In this document: one piece after another, positions 24,944-32,792 of the stretch | Position numbering within the stretch: the stretch's first letter is position 1 | How the letters are laid out: every line of letters begins with the position of its first letter | Source of the DNA: Rhodospirillaceae bacterium | GTDB taxonomy: Bacteria > Pseudomonadota > Alphaproteobacteria > UBA8366 > GCA-2717185 | Direction of reading: 5' to 3' | Length of the DNA stretch: 51,290 nt | Assembly: GCA_002717185.1 (NCBI GenBank) | Contig: PBDC01000039.1 | Location: 1 to 51,290, forward strand | Position numbers and translations under genes: made by a program | Notes under the pieces: generated by a model | What the model was told of the DNA's origin: nothing | The model's database searches: none | Seen by the model: only the letters and a program-made list of their open reading frames with translations

Positions 24944-25685
24944 ATGTCGGAATGCGTTTTTCGACCTTCGCCGCAACACCTTCGACGGCGTCGGCGCTGG
25001 CATAGACGGCCTGGACCATCGCGTCGGTGTCGCCACGATCGAGATCGAACAGGAAGGCTGCCTGACGGTTCATGGTCGCCTTCATCGAGCGCATGGCGAG
25101 CGGTGCGTTCGCCGCCAGTCGGCCAATTAATGCCACCGCCGCATCTTCCAGCCCGTCCTTGTCGGCGACCCGGGCAACCGCGCCGAAATCGTGTAGCCGG
25201 TCAGCCGTCATAGGATCGCCCAGCAACAAGAATTCGCGGGCCACGAAGGGACCGGCGGTCTCCATGATCTTTTTGGTCAGGAACCAGGTCGTGGCCACCC
25301 CAAGCTGCGGCAAGGGCATCGCAAACTTGGCGCTCTCGGCCGCCACAATAAAATCGCAATGCAGAGCCAGTTCACAGCCGCCCGCAATGGCGGCCCCCTG
25401 AACGACGGCCACAACGGGCAGTGGATACTGCTGCACCGCTGTGAACATACCTTCGATGTTCACAGCTTCGGCCGGATCGACCCCGCTCGTGCTAAGCTGA
25501 AGTCCGGAACAGAAAACCGAGCCTTCGGAGCGCAGCACGGTGACACGCTCCTCCGTTGCCGGTTCGGCTTCGAAAGCATCACGCAACGCCGCCATCATCT
25601 CCGGATTGATCGCATTGCGCTTTTCGGGCCGGGCCAGTGTTACCGTACGAACGGCGCCGGCCCGTTCGATGCGGACTAAACTCAC
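24930..25685 (-). CDS. Enoyl-CoA hydratase/isomerase (crotonase) family protein
   Basis: About 251 residues. The crotonase fold is clear: RPEKRNAIN near the N-terminus, GSVFCSGLQL, and GAAIAGGCELALHCDFIVAA with the first catalytic Glu and the oxyanion Gly residues. The second catalytic Glu of true hydratases (in KFGxPE) is missing: the sequence is KFAMPLPQLG, with Leu at the Glu position. It may therefore be an isomerase, thioesterase or other crotonase. Start GTG at 25685 preferred; a TTG overlapping the MaoC stop would add 8 residues. It is co-directional with two MaoC-type genes, 13 bp after the first. Confidence 0.88.
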   Translation of the reverse strand: MSLVRIERAGAVRTVTLARPEKRNAINPEMMAALRDAFEAEPATEERVTVLRSEGSVFCSGLQLSTSGVDPAEAVNIEGMFTAVQQYPLPVVAVVQGAAIAGGCELALHCDFIVAAESAKFAMPLPQLGVATTWFLTKKIMETAGPFVAREFLLLGDPMTADRLHDFGAVARVADKDGLEDAAVALIGRLAANAPLAMRSMKATMNRQAAFLFDLDRGDTDAMVQAVYASADAVEGVAAKVEKRIPTFKGE

Positions 25686-25698
25686 GTGATGATCCCGC

Positions 25699-26121
25699 TC
25701 AGGGATCAACCCGCGCGGTGGCGGATCCAGTAATTACGGTTTTACCGTCCTGGTTTACTGTCTCCAGCTCCAGATCGACGACCTTATCACCATCCTCGTC
25801 GCGCACTTCGACAACCGTCGCCTTAGACGTCAGAGTATCGCCCGGCCAAACTTGGTTGGTGAAACGAACGCCGTACTTTTTGAGCCGCCCGTCACCGACA
25901 TAGTTCGTCAGCATCTTGCCGGTCAGGCCCATTGACAGCATGCCGTGAGCGAAGACACCCGGATAGCCGGCAGCTTCCTTGCAATACAGGTCGTCCGTAT
26001 GCAGCGGGTTGTAGTCACCCGACGCGCCGGAATACATAACAAGTTGGGTGCGGGTCAGGTCATCGACGACGACCTCTTCATGGGTGTCGCCCGCATTCAA
26101 TTGGGTTGCGCTCAATGCCAT
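25699..26121 (-). CDS. MaoC-type hotdog dehydratase/hydratase
   Basis: 140 residues of the R-hydratase (MaoC) family. The catalytic Asp-x4-His is visible in SGDYNPLHTD, followed by AHGMLSMGLTGKML. Members hydrate enoyl-CoA to R-3-hydroxyacyl-CoA or dehydrate it. It sits 13 bp downstream of a MaoC N-terminal-like gene; such pairs commonly form heterodimeric hydratases (as in mycobacterial HadAB and ChsH1/ChsH2), one subunit carrying the catalytic residues. ATG at 26121 after GAGGGAG. Confidence 0.9.
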   Translation of the reverse strand: MALSATQLNAGDTHEEVVVDDLTRTQLVMYSGASGDYNPLHTDDLYCKEAAGYPGVFAHGMLSMGLTGKMLTNYVGDGRLKKYGVRFTNQVWPGDTLTSKATVVEVRDEDGDKVVDLELETVNQDGKTVITGSATARVDP

Positions 26122-26134
26122 TTTCCGTACTCCC

Positions 26135-26620
26135 TCAGCTCTGATCGACCGGGCGTTCGGTCTTCACACCGACACCGCGAGAAGTGATCACCAACTCGCC
26201 ATTCTGGTCGCGATATTCCTGTATTGTCTCGGTAAACATCAGCTTACCGGCGCGCTTGCTCACTTTTTCCCAGGTCTTACCCGGCTTGACCGTGACGGTC
26301 AGCTGGTCACCCGGCTTGAGCTGTCGGTGATATTCGAAATGCTGTTCGGCATGCAGGCCGCCACTACTTTTTGGCTTCTCACTGATACTGGTCGGGTTCT
26401 TTCCCGAGCCGAACCATTCCTGACCCGGACGCCAGCGCAAGAAGTAATCCGGGTCGAACTGCGCGACCGCGCGCGGGAAAGTAGGCGGCGCGATGATGTG
26501 GCCGACCTCCGTCGTCTTAGCATATTCGTCGTCATGATAGATCGGGTTCTCGTCGCCCACCGAACGGGCGAACATCATGATATGCGATCCCTCCACAGGC
26601 ATCTTGATATCGTCGGCCAC
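26135..26620 (-). CDS. FAS1-like / MaoC N-terminal-domain dehydratase subunit
   Basis: 161 residues; partner-type hotdog protein. VGDENPIYHDDEYA resembles the hydratase loop, PPTFPRAV follows, and LHAEQHFEYHRQLKPGDQLTV is the usual MaoC_dehydrat_N segment. By analogy with two-subunit enoyl-CoA hydratases it would provide the acyl-binding half of the enzyme with the downstream MaoC. Start GTG at 26620 behind AAGGAG. A 153-base divergent intergenic region separates it from a thioesterase gene. Confidence 0.87.
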   Translation of the reverse strand: MADDIKMPVEGSHIMMFARSVGDENPIYHDDEYAKTTEVGHIIAPPTFPRAVAQFDPDYFLRWRPGQEWFGSGKNPTSISEKPKSSGGLHAEQHFEYHRQLKPGDQLTVTVKPGKTWEKVSKRAGKLMFTETIQEYRDQNGELVITSRGVGVKTERPVDQS

Positions 26621-26773
26621 CGATTTGTCTCCTTATCCGAGCGTATTGGGTTCCCTATGTCGGCGAATATTAGGCAGGCGAACTGGATCAGCGCAATGCT
26701 GCTGCCCCTTTCCCATGGTGCGGCGTATTGCTACGGTCCGCCGCTTTGACATCATAGGACCCCGACGCCCATC

Positions 26774-27256
26774 ATGATCGAAATCCCCACCCCGCTTGAG
26801 CTGCCCCCTGCCACCGTCAAATCCGAATGGATTGACTTCAACGGCCATATGAACGTCGCCTACTACCTCCTGGCGATGGACGAGGCATCGGAGACGTTGG
26901 ACGAATTACTACAACTGTCATACGAGTACCGAGAGACGACGAGCAACGGTACTTTCGCTGGGGACATCCACATCTCCTATCTGCGTGAGGTGAAAGAAGG
27001 TGATCCGCTCCGCATGACCGGCCGCGTTATCGAATGCGACACCAAACGTGTGCATTGCTGGATCGAGATGTATCACGCGACCTCGGGGTTTCTGGCGGCG
27101 ACGATGGAAAAGATGGTGCTGCACGTCGACATGTCGGTGAGGCGGGTCGCACCGATGGCCCCGGATCACGTCGCATGGATCAAACAGGTGCGAGACGCGC
27201 ACTCGGCGCTGCCGTTACCGGATGGACTTGGCAAAGTGATGCGGATCCCGACTTGA
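26774..27256 (+). CDS. Hotdog-fold acyl-CoA thioesterase, copy 1
   Basis: 160 residues, 4HBT-type thioesterase. EWIDFNGHMNVAYYLLAMDEA gives the active-site Asp-x-Asn-x-His-Met pattern of this family, and HISYLREVKEGDPL follows. Relatives include betainyl-CoA thioesterases of carnitine breakdown, so a short polar acyl-CoA is possible. The spacing to the only AGGA upstream is long, so translation may be weak. A close relative sits 1.7 kb away at 28513 on the other side of an SDR gene, suggesting duplication. Confidence 0.9.
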   Translation: MIEIPTPLELPPATVKSEWIDFNGHMNVAYYLLAMDEASETLDELLQLSYEYRETTSNGTFAGDIHISYLREVKEGDPLRMTGRVIECDTKRVHCWIEMYHATSGFLAATMEKMVLHVDMSVRRVAPMAPDHVAWIKQVRDAHSALPLPDGLGKVMRIPT

Positions 27257-27689
27257 TGCCGCACACCTTTAGCGAAGCCACCGCACGGATTGGCGCATGC
27301 CAACAGACACTCTTTACGTCGGCCGTCCGGACCGCTGGGGTAACCCGTTCACGCCAGGCATTCCAGTGGAATTCTAGCCCCGCCTGTTCGCGCCATTTGC
27401 CCAAACCGAACAGTCGAATTCACGTGAGTGCCAAGGCAACAGGCTGGGCCTCAGCATCCCCCGTTTCGTTATCCGCGACCTCGACGGCGAAATCGACTAA
27501 AACTCGGAAACCTTTTCTCGGCATCACGTTCCACGCAACTTTGCCGAGATAGGTTGCCAAAGCCATTGACGGGTGCAATCAAAAAGAAGGCCGATGCCGC
27601 GCCCGACATTGATCGCTTGTTGTCTCTAACAAAGATAGTCTTCAGAGTTCGGGCGGCGTAACGTTTTCGAAGGTGCAGGAGCATAGAAC
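27257..27689. other. Intergenic region with a short DUF4326-like remnant
   Basis: About 430 bases between a thioesterase and an SDR gene. It contains the 26-codon DUF4326-like frame at 27297–27377, listed separately. The remainder holds no gene I can support. The end carries GGAG before the ATG at 27690. Confidence 0.4.
27297..27377 (+). pseudogene. Short remnant resembling the DUF4326 N-terminus
   Basis: From an ATG at 27297 the frame reads MPTDTLYVGRPDRWGNPF and ends after 26 codons at a TAG. The YVGRPxxWGNPF pattern is what I associate with DUF4326, a small predicted nucleotide-related domain. The frame stays open for 41 more codons after the TAG, but that part does not show the domain's later motifs. 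Best read as a decayed fragment; a genuine micro-protein is less likely. Confidence 0.35.
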
Positions 27690-28400
27690 ATGAGCAAACC
27701 AGTCTGCCTCGTCACCGGCGTCGGGCCCGATCGCGGTACCGGCGCGGAAATCGCTAAACGGTTCAGCGAGGGCGGCTACCAGGTCGCCATGTTGGCCCGC
27801 AACGCCGATAATCTGGACGTATTGGCGGACAAGTTTGCTGACGCCAGCGCCTATCCTTGCGATGTCGGCGATATCGGAGCGCTGATTGATACAGTTGGGC
27901 GCGTCAAGACGGAGATGGGCGCGCCGCAGATCGTGATCCACAATGCGTTGAGGTCTACCCGGGGCAGCATTTTGGAGATGGACCCGGACGATCTGGAGCG
28001 GAATTTTCGGGTTAACGCAACGGCGTTACTGCATCTCGCCCGCGAAACAATTCCGGCGATGCTAGAGATGGGAAAGGGCACGATCTTAGTGACCGGCAAC
28101 ACTTCAGCCACGCGCGGCAAGGCCAATTGGGGCTTCTTCGCCTCGACCAAGGCAGCGCAGCGCATTCTTGCAGAGTCAATTGCCCGTGAGTTCGGGCCTA
28201 AGGGTATCCACGTCGCCTATTTCATCATCGACGCGTCGATCGACACCCCACGGACCCGTCCCCTAATTGCGGCGGACAAACCGGACGATTTCTTCGCGAA
28301 ACCATCGGCAATCGCCGAAGAGATGTACAAAACCGCACATCAGGACCGTTCCACCTGGTCCTTCCAGGTCGAGCTACGTCCCTTCGGCGAGGTCTGGTAG
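27690..28400 (+). CDS. Atypical SDR, Phe in place of the catalytic Tyr
   Basis: 236 residues. The N-terminus (TGVGPDRGTGAEIAKRF) is an unusual glycine motif; the catalytic region reads VTGNTSATRG then FASTK, with Phe where classical SDRs have Tyr. From memory, a recognised branch with the FxxxK pattern and the later GPKGIHVAYFIIDASIDTP stretch shares this substitution, so it is probably not damage. Flanked by two thioesterase paralogues on the same strand, suggesting a role in CoA-ester metabolism. GGAG upstream supports the ATG. Confidence 0.88.
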   Translation: MSKPVCLVTGVGPDRGTGAEIAKRFSEGGYQVAMLARNADNLDVLADKFADASAYPCDVGDIGALIDTVGRVKTEMGAPQIVIHNALRSTRGSILEMDPDDLERNFRVNATALLHLARETIPAMLEMGKGTILVTGNTSATRGKANWGFFASTKAAQRILAESIAREFGPKGIHVAYFIIDASIDTPRTRPLIAADKPDDFFAKPSAIAEEMYKTAHQDRSTWSFQVELRPFGEVW

Positions 28401-28512
28401 GCCCGACAAACACCGCTAACATTTTCAATTGCGCCGACGGGCCAAATTTCCGAATTTGTCGCCGCATTGGCATTCGCCAGCGCCGATCCCTTCCCCCTGA
28501 CGAGAGTTACGC

Positions 28513-29007
28513 ATGCCCTATATCGTGGATATTCCAGTGCCTTTCGACCAGTATACCGAAACCGTCAGACCGGAATGGATCGACCATAATGGCCATATGA
28601 ACATGGCCTATTACGTGCTCGCATTCGACGAAGCCTCCGGCGCGTTGATGCGGTATATCGGGATAGACCAACCTTATCGCGACCGCACGGGCCACGGCAC
28701 TTTCACCGGCGATTTCCATATACATTATGCCCAGGAAGTCATGGAGGGCGATCCGTTGCGGTTTCATCAGCGTGTCATCGAATGTGACGAGAAGCGAGTG
28801 CACTACTGGCTGGAAATGTATCACGACGAAAAGGGCTATCTGGCCGCCGAAGCGGAGGCTATCACATTGCATGTCAACCTGTCGGCCCGTAAGGTGACAC
28901 CGTTTCCGCCCGAGGTGCACGCGCGCGTCGAATCCGTGTACGAAGCGCATAAGAACTTGCCGTTACCAGAAAATCTCGGGCGGCAGATCAAAGTGAAACG
29001 AAATTAG
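28513..29007 (+). CDS. Hotdog-fold acyl-CoA thioesterase, copy 2
   Basis: 164 residues, clearly related to the protein at 26774: both have EWID-x-NGHMN near residue 25, a Gly-Thr-Phe segment followed by DxHI, RVIECDxKRVHxWxEMYH in the middle, and a LPLPxxLG ending. Active-site residues are conserved, so both copies look functional. It is 11 bp upstream of the second Baeyer–Villiger gene and likely in the same transcript. Confidence 0.9.
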   Translation: MPYIVDIPVPFDQYTETVRPEWIDHNGHMNMAYYVLAFDEASGALMRYIGIDQPYRDRTGHGTFTGDFHIHYAQEVMEGDPLRFHQRVIECDEKRVHYWLEMYHDEKGYLAAEAEAITLHVNLSARKVTPFPPEVHARVESVYEAHKNLPLPENLGRQIKVKRN

Positions 29008-29018
29008 AGCAGCACAAA

Positions 29019-30905
29019 ATGACCGAAGCGATCCGCATCGATCCTAAAACCGGACGAAAAATTTTCAACACCCGCGCCGCCAAGGCTACCGAAAAGATCG
29101 CCGGCAAAGGTTATTCTGAGATCGACGATGACACTCTAACGACCCTGCCACCGCCGCCGCCGGGCGCTTCGTTCAACGCTGCCGAACAGGCGACATATCG
29201 CGAGTTCAAGGAAGCGCGCCGCGGTGCCGCGGACTACATGGCGATGGAAGGAGAATTCAGCCATTATCTGGAGGACGTTTATTCGGAAGCGCCGGTCGAG
29301 CGGGAATCGCTCGACGATGAATGCGATATTCTCGTCGTTGGCGGCGGCTTCGGCGCGATGCTGTTGTGGTACAATCTGCGCGAGGCCGGCTTTACTGATG
29401 TCCGCTTTTGCGAGAAAGGAGGCGATGTCGGCGGCACTTGGTACTGGAACCGCTATCCCGGTATAGCTTGCGATGTTGAATCCTACAGTTACCTGCCGCT
29501 GCTGGAAGAGATGGGCTACTTCCCAACAATGAAGTTTGCCTCCGGCTTCGAAATTCTCGAATACAGCCAGGCGATGGCGACAAAGTTCGGTTTCTACGAC
29601 CACTGCCTGTTCCACACGACTGTCGAGCAAACGATCTGGGACGAAGAAGCAGCGCGCTGGACCGTCCACACAGACCGCGGCGATGCAATGAAGGCACGCT
29701 GCGTCGTCCTCGCCAACGGCATTCTGACGACCCCACGCTTAGCGCGGATCGAGGGCATGGAGCATTATCAGGGCGAGTCCTTCCACACCTCGCGCTGGGA
29801 CTACAATGTCGACTTGGAAGGCAAGCGCGTCGGCATCATCGGCACAGGCGCCACGTCGGTACAGGTCGTTCCGGAAATCGCCAATGTGGTGAAGGAGCTC
29901 TTCGTTTTCCAACGAACTCCGTCCTCGATCGATGTGCGCGATCAGCGCGCGACTACTCCGGAAGAGATAGAGGATTGGAAAAAGGAACCGGGTTGGGCGC
30001 TGGCTCGACGTGAACGGCTCGCGACGATTTCATCCGGCCGCACGGCGCTGCAGGGCAACGACGATTTTCTGTCCGGCAAGGTGAAGGACTTCAAAAAGCG
30101 CAAGAAACACACCAAACCAATTTCACCAGAAGAATTGATCCAGAAACAGCTCAATTCAAACTTCCGGATTATGGAGCAGATTCGCTCCCGGGTTGACGAG
30201 ATCGTCGAGGACCCGAAGACGGCTGCTGCGCTAAAGCCCTATTACCCATATGGCTGCAAGCGACCAACCTTCCATGATGAATTTCTGCCAGCCTTTAACA
30301 AGCCGCATGTCCATCTGGTCGATACGGCGCCGCATGGCGTCCAAAAGATTAACGAAAAGGGTGTTGTGCACGAGGGCACGCAATACGAACTCGATGTGCT
30401 GATCTATGCGACGGGCTTTCAGTGGATGGGTACCGGGTCGTTCAACATGGTGACAGGGCGTGGAGGCCAGACCTTGCGCGATAAGTGGCAGAATGAAGGC
30501 GTAAAAACCTTTCTTGGCATCCACAATCATGGCTTCCCGAACCTGTTCATCATGTCGGGGCCGCAAGGCGGTGGCGGCCAGTTCAATTTCATCCGCGGCC
30601 TGGAATCGCATACGGACTACGTGGTCTGGATGCTCAAGACCATGCGCGAGCGTGGTGTCGGTATCGTCGACACTAAGAAAGAACCGGAAATCGAATATGC
30701 CGAGCATTGCAAGCAGGCCGATATCCTGACGAGCCCGCTGCGCGACTGTTTTTCTTACTACAATGGCGACGGTACTGCGGAACCGGGCAGCCTTGCCTAT
30801 TACGGCGGTCCCGCCAAATGGCACGAATTGCGTACCGAGGCGCAGAATTCGATAGAAGCCTATGTCTTCGAACAGACGCCGGATGCGCTGAAGGACGCCG
30901 GCTAA
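29019..30905 (+). CDS. FAD/NADPH-dependent Baeyer–Villiger-type monooxygenase, copy 2 (long form)
   Basis: 628 residues with an ~90-residue N-terminal extension (Pro-rich TLPPPPPGASF at about 40–52) before the FAD motif GGGFGAMLLWYNLREAG. Other landmarks: GGTWYWNRYPGIACD, the fingerprint YQGESFHTSRWDYN, NADPH site GTGATSVQVVPE, FQRTPSS, and ATGFQWMGTG. The extension and overall length recall cyclohexanone/phenylacetone-type and steroid BVMOs with N-terminal additions. It would turn a cyclic or linear ketone into a lactone or ester. Weak Shine–Dalgarno. Followed 20 bp later by the RidA gene with an ATC start. Confidence 0.92.
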   Translation: MTEAIRIDPKTGRKIFNTRAAKATEKIAGKGYSEIDDDTLTTLPPPPPGASFNAAEQATYREFKEARRGAADYMAMEGEFSHYLEDVYSEAPVERESLDDECDILVVGGGFGAMLLWYNLREAGFTDVRFCEKGGDVGGTWYWNRYPGIACDVESYSYLPLLEEMGYFPTMKFASGFEILEYSQAMATKFGFYDHCLFHTTVEQTIWDEEAARWTVHTDRGDAMKARCVVLANGILTTPRLARIEGMEHYQGESFHTSRWDYNVDLEGKRVGIIGTGATSVQVVPEIANVVKELFVFQRTPSSIDVRDQRATTPEEIEDWKKEPGWALARRERLATISSGRTALQGNDDFLSGKVKDFKKRKKHTKPISPEELIQKQLNSNFRIMEQIRSRVDEIVEDPKTAAALKPYYPYGCKRPTFHDEFLPAFNKPHVHLVDTAPHGVQKINEKGVVHEGTQYELDVLIYATGFQWMGTGSFNMVTGRGGQTLRDKWQNEGVKTFLGIHNHGFPNLFIMSGPQGGGGQFNFIRGLESHTDYVVWMLKTMRERGVGIVDTKKEPEIEYAEHCKQADILTSPLRDCFSYYNGDGTAEPGSLAYYGGPAKWHELRTEAQNSIEAYVFEQTPDALKDAG

Positions 30906-30925
30906 CGAGCGAAAGGAATCGCGCC

Positions 30926-31315
30926 ATCGAACGCCGGCAACTCGCCTCTGACTATCAAAAGTCCCGCTCCTACGCACCAGCAGTGGTGACCGAGGGCGGA
31001 CACATCGTTTGGCTGGCCGGTATCCTGGCACCGATGGATGAGCACGGCGAGTCACTGGCCAATAATTTCGCGGGCCAGGTCCGCTGCGTGTTCCGTAAGA
31101 TGGCCAGGCAGTTGGAGGAGGCCGGCGCCACCCTGGGCGACGTTGTCACCATGACCGCCTTCATCACCGAAGTCAGCGACAACACTGCTTTTGTGGAACT
31201 GCGCAAAGAGTTCTTCGACGAAGAGCATTACCCCGCATCGACACTGGTCACCGTGAAAGCGCTAAACAATCCGGACGCCCTAGTCGAGATCACCGCAACC
31301 GCGGTCACGGCATAA
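30926..31315 (+). CDS. RidA/YjgF-family protein, copy 2, apparent ATC start
   Basis: 129-residue RidA-family protein: APAVVTEGGHIVWLAGI, VRCVFRKMARQLEEAGATL, VVTMTAFITEVSD and the C-terminal STLVTVKALNNPDALVEITA. No ATG, GTG or TTG occurs in frame between the upstream stop and the conserved N-terminus; the first is a GTG at 30983, which would delete the first strand. An ATC at 30926 lies 8 nt after AAAGGA (30912–30917) and would give (M)ERRQLASDYQKSRSY, the expected family start. So initiation at AUC, or a G-to-C change or error in ATG, is proposed. A farther in-frame ATG would lie ~90 bases inside the monooxygenase gene. Confidence 0.8.
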   Translation: MERRQLASDYQKSRSYAPAVVTEGGHIVWLAGILAPMDEHGESLANNFAGQVRCVFRKMARQLEEAGATLGDVVTMTAFITEVSDNTAFVELRKEFFDEEHYPASTLVTVKALNNPDALVEITATAVTA

Positions 31316-31329
31316 GTTAGGAGACCCCA

Positions 31330-31701
31330 ATGAAAATCACCCGCATCTATACCGATGAAGAGGGCGAGACCCATTTCGACGAAGTCGACGAACCCATGGT
31401 CGAGTTCCGCAGCAATGCCGATTACACTCGGGCGATCCAGGCCTACGGGCTAATGTTCCGCACCACCGAGCCACTTGGCGACGACCCGCCCCTAGGCGAT
31501 TGGCACACCGCACCGCAGCGGCAATATGTGATGTTCCTGAAGGGCGATTCCGAGGTTGAGGTTAGCGACGGCGAAAAACGCCGCTTCACATCCGGCGATG
31601 TTTTCCTGGTCGAGGACACCACGGGTAAGGGCCACCGCAATCTGCGCCTCCATAAAGACCCCGAACTCTGGGCCTTCGCGCGGTCGCTCGGGAAGGAGTA
31701 A
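31330..31701 (+). CDS. Cupin-fold protein
   Basis: 123-residue single-domain cupin. The first motif lies around DWHTAPQRQYVMFLKGDSEVEVSDG, with one clear His, and the second around SGDVFLVEDTTGKGHRN. The metal site looks reduced compared with classical two-histidine cupins. Good AGGAG before the ATG, 14 bp after the RidA stop, so it belongs to the monooxygenase–RidA transcript. Function unknown; small cupins of this type occur in catabolic operons. Confidence 0.85.
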   Translation: MKITRIYTDEEGETHFDEVDEPMVEFRSNADYTRAIQAYGLMFRTTEPLGDDPPLGDWHTAPQRQYVMFLKGDSEVEVSDGEKRRFTSGDVFLVEDTTGKGHRNLRLHKDPELWAFARSLGKE

Positions 31702-31733
31702 TAAATCCCGGCGATTGCGGTAGTCCCTTCGCC

Positions 31734-32693
31734 TTAACCTATCAGCGGCATCACCTCTTTCGAAAACGCTTCGATCCGGTCGAGCATGGTGCTTTCCTCA
31801 TTGGCCGTCAGGTTCAGGATCATCATGCTGATGCCCGCATCGCCGAACGCCTTGATGTCGGCGGCGCGTTGCTCCGGCGTCCCGGTAAAGCTGAGGCGGG
31901 TGCCGTCGGGCCGCTGCTGTTCTTCCTCGTTATGAAAGGCGCAGTTGTAGGTCAGTGTGATTGTATCGGGGTTGCGGCCCGCAGCCTCAGCCAAACCGAA
32001 CAGCCGGTCGCGCCGCGTCGTGTAGGCCTCAACTGTGTCCATGCGGAATTTTGGGTTGCTGCCGAACGGATACCAGCCGTCGCCATGGCTGACGACGCGG
32101 CACAGCGCCGGTAAACTCTCGCCACCGATCCAAATCGGCGGGTGCGGGTTCTGTACCGGCCTCGGGTCAGTCTCGATCTCCGCGAAAGTCACGAACTCTC
32201 CTTCATAGGCCGGCGCCTTTTGGGTCCAGGCTGCCTTCATCGCGTCGATATATTCGTTCGTCACCCGACCGCGTGCATCGAAATCTGGTACGCCGAGGGC
32301 CTCGAACTCCTCGCGCATCCAACCGGCGCCGACACCCACTGCGATGCGCCCACCGGACAGAACGTCCATCGTCGCCAGCGACTTCGCCATAAACAGCGGG
32401 TTGCGATGCGGAATGACAATAACCGAACTCAGGATGCGGATTTTGCTGGTCGCGGCGGCGAGCCAAGCCATCAGGGTGAACTGCTCCATGCAGTCGGCAC
32501 CCCCGATATCGAGCCAGGTGAAGCGGCCGGTATCGCTGTACGGGTAGTTCGGCTCGACCGTCTTCGGGATAACTATATGGTCCGATACGGTGAGATAGTC
32601 GTAACCGCATGCCTCCGCCGTTTCCGCGATGCGGCGGATGGTTTCGGGCTGAGCCAAGGGGCCGCGGAATGGGGCACTGACGCCGAATTGCAT
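31734..32693 (-). CDS. LLM-class F420/FMN-dependent oxidoreductase, copy 3
   Basis: 319 residues, same subtype as the gene at 20931: YDYLTVSDHIVIPK, IRILSSVIVIPHRNPLFMAKS, GRIAVGVGAGWMREEFEALG, PPIWIGGES, and a C-terminal AGISMMILNLT. The N-terminus (MQFGVSAPFRGPLAQPE) fits the start at 32693 with AAGGGA upstream. It faces away from a pair of polysaccharide-deacetylase-fold genes, and converges on the cupin gene. Substrate and cofactor unknown. Confidence 0.9.
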   Translation of the reverse strand: MQFGVSAPFRGPLAQPETIRRIAETAEACGYDYLTVSDHIVIPKTVEPNYPYSDTGRFTWLDIGGADCMEQFTLMAWLAAATSKIRILSSVIVIPHRNPLFMAKSLATMDVLSGGRIAVGVGAGWMREEFEALGVPDFDARGRVTNEYIDAMKAAWTQKAPAYEGEFVTFAEIETDPRPVQNPHPPIWIGGESLPALCRVVSHGDGWYPFGSNPKFRMDTVEAYTTRRDRLFGLAEAAGRNPDTITLTYNCAFHNEEEQQRPDGTRLSFTGTPEQRAADIKAFGDAGISMMILNLTANEESTMLDRIEAFSKEVMPLIG

Positions 32694-32792
32694 GATCGTT
32701 TCCCTTCGTGTCGCATGGATCCGATACTAGCGGCAGAGCTGCAGCATTGCGAGTTGTCCGGCCCATCCCTAAGCTTCGCGCAGGAGGGCCCT

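Noticed and set aside
32142..32792. In-frame 5' extension of the first deacetylase gene by 217 codons
   Set aside because: It runs antisense through the well-supported LLM oxidoreductase; AGGAGG directly before ATG 32793 and the family N-terminus fix the start there.
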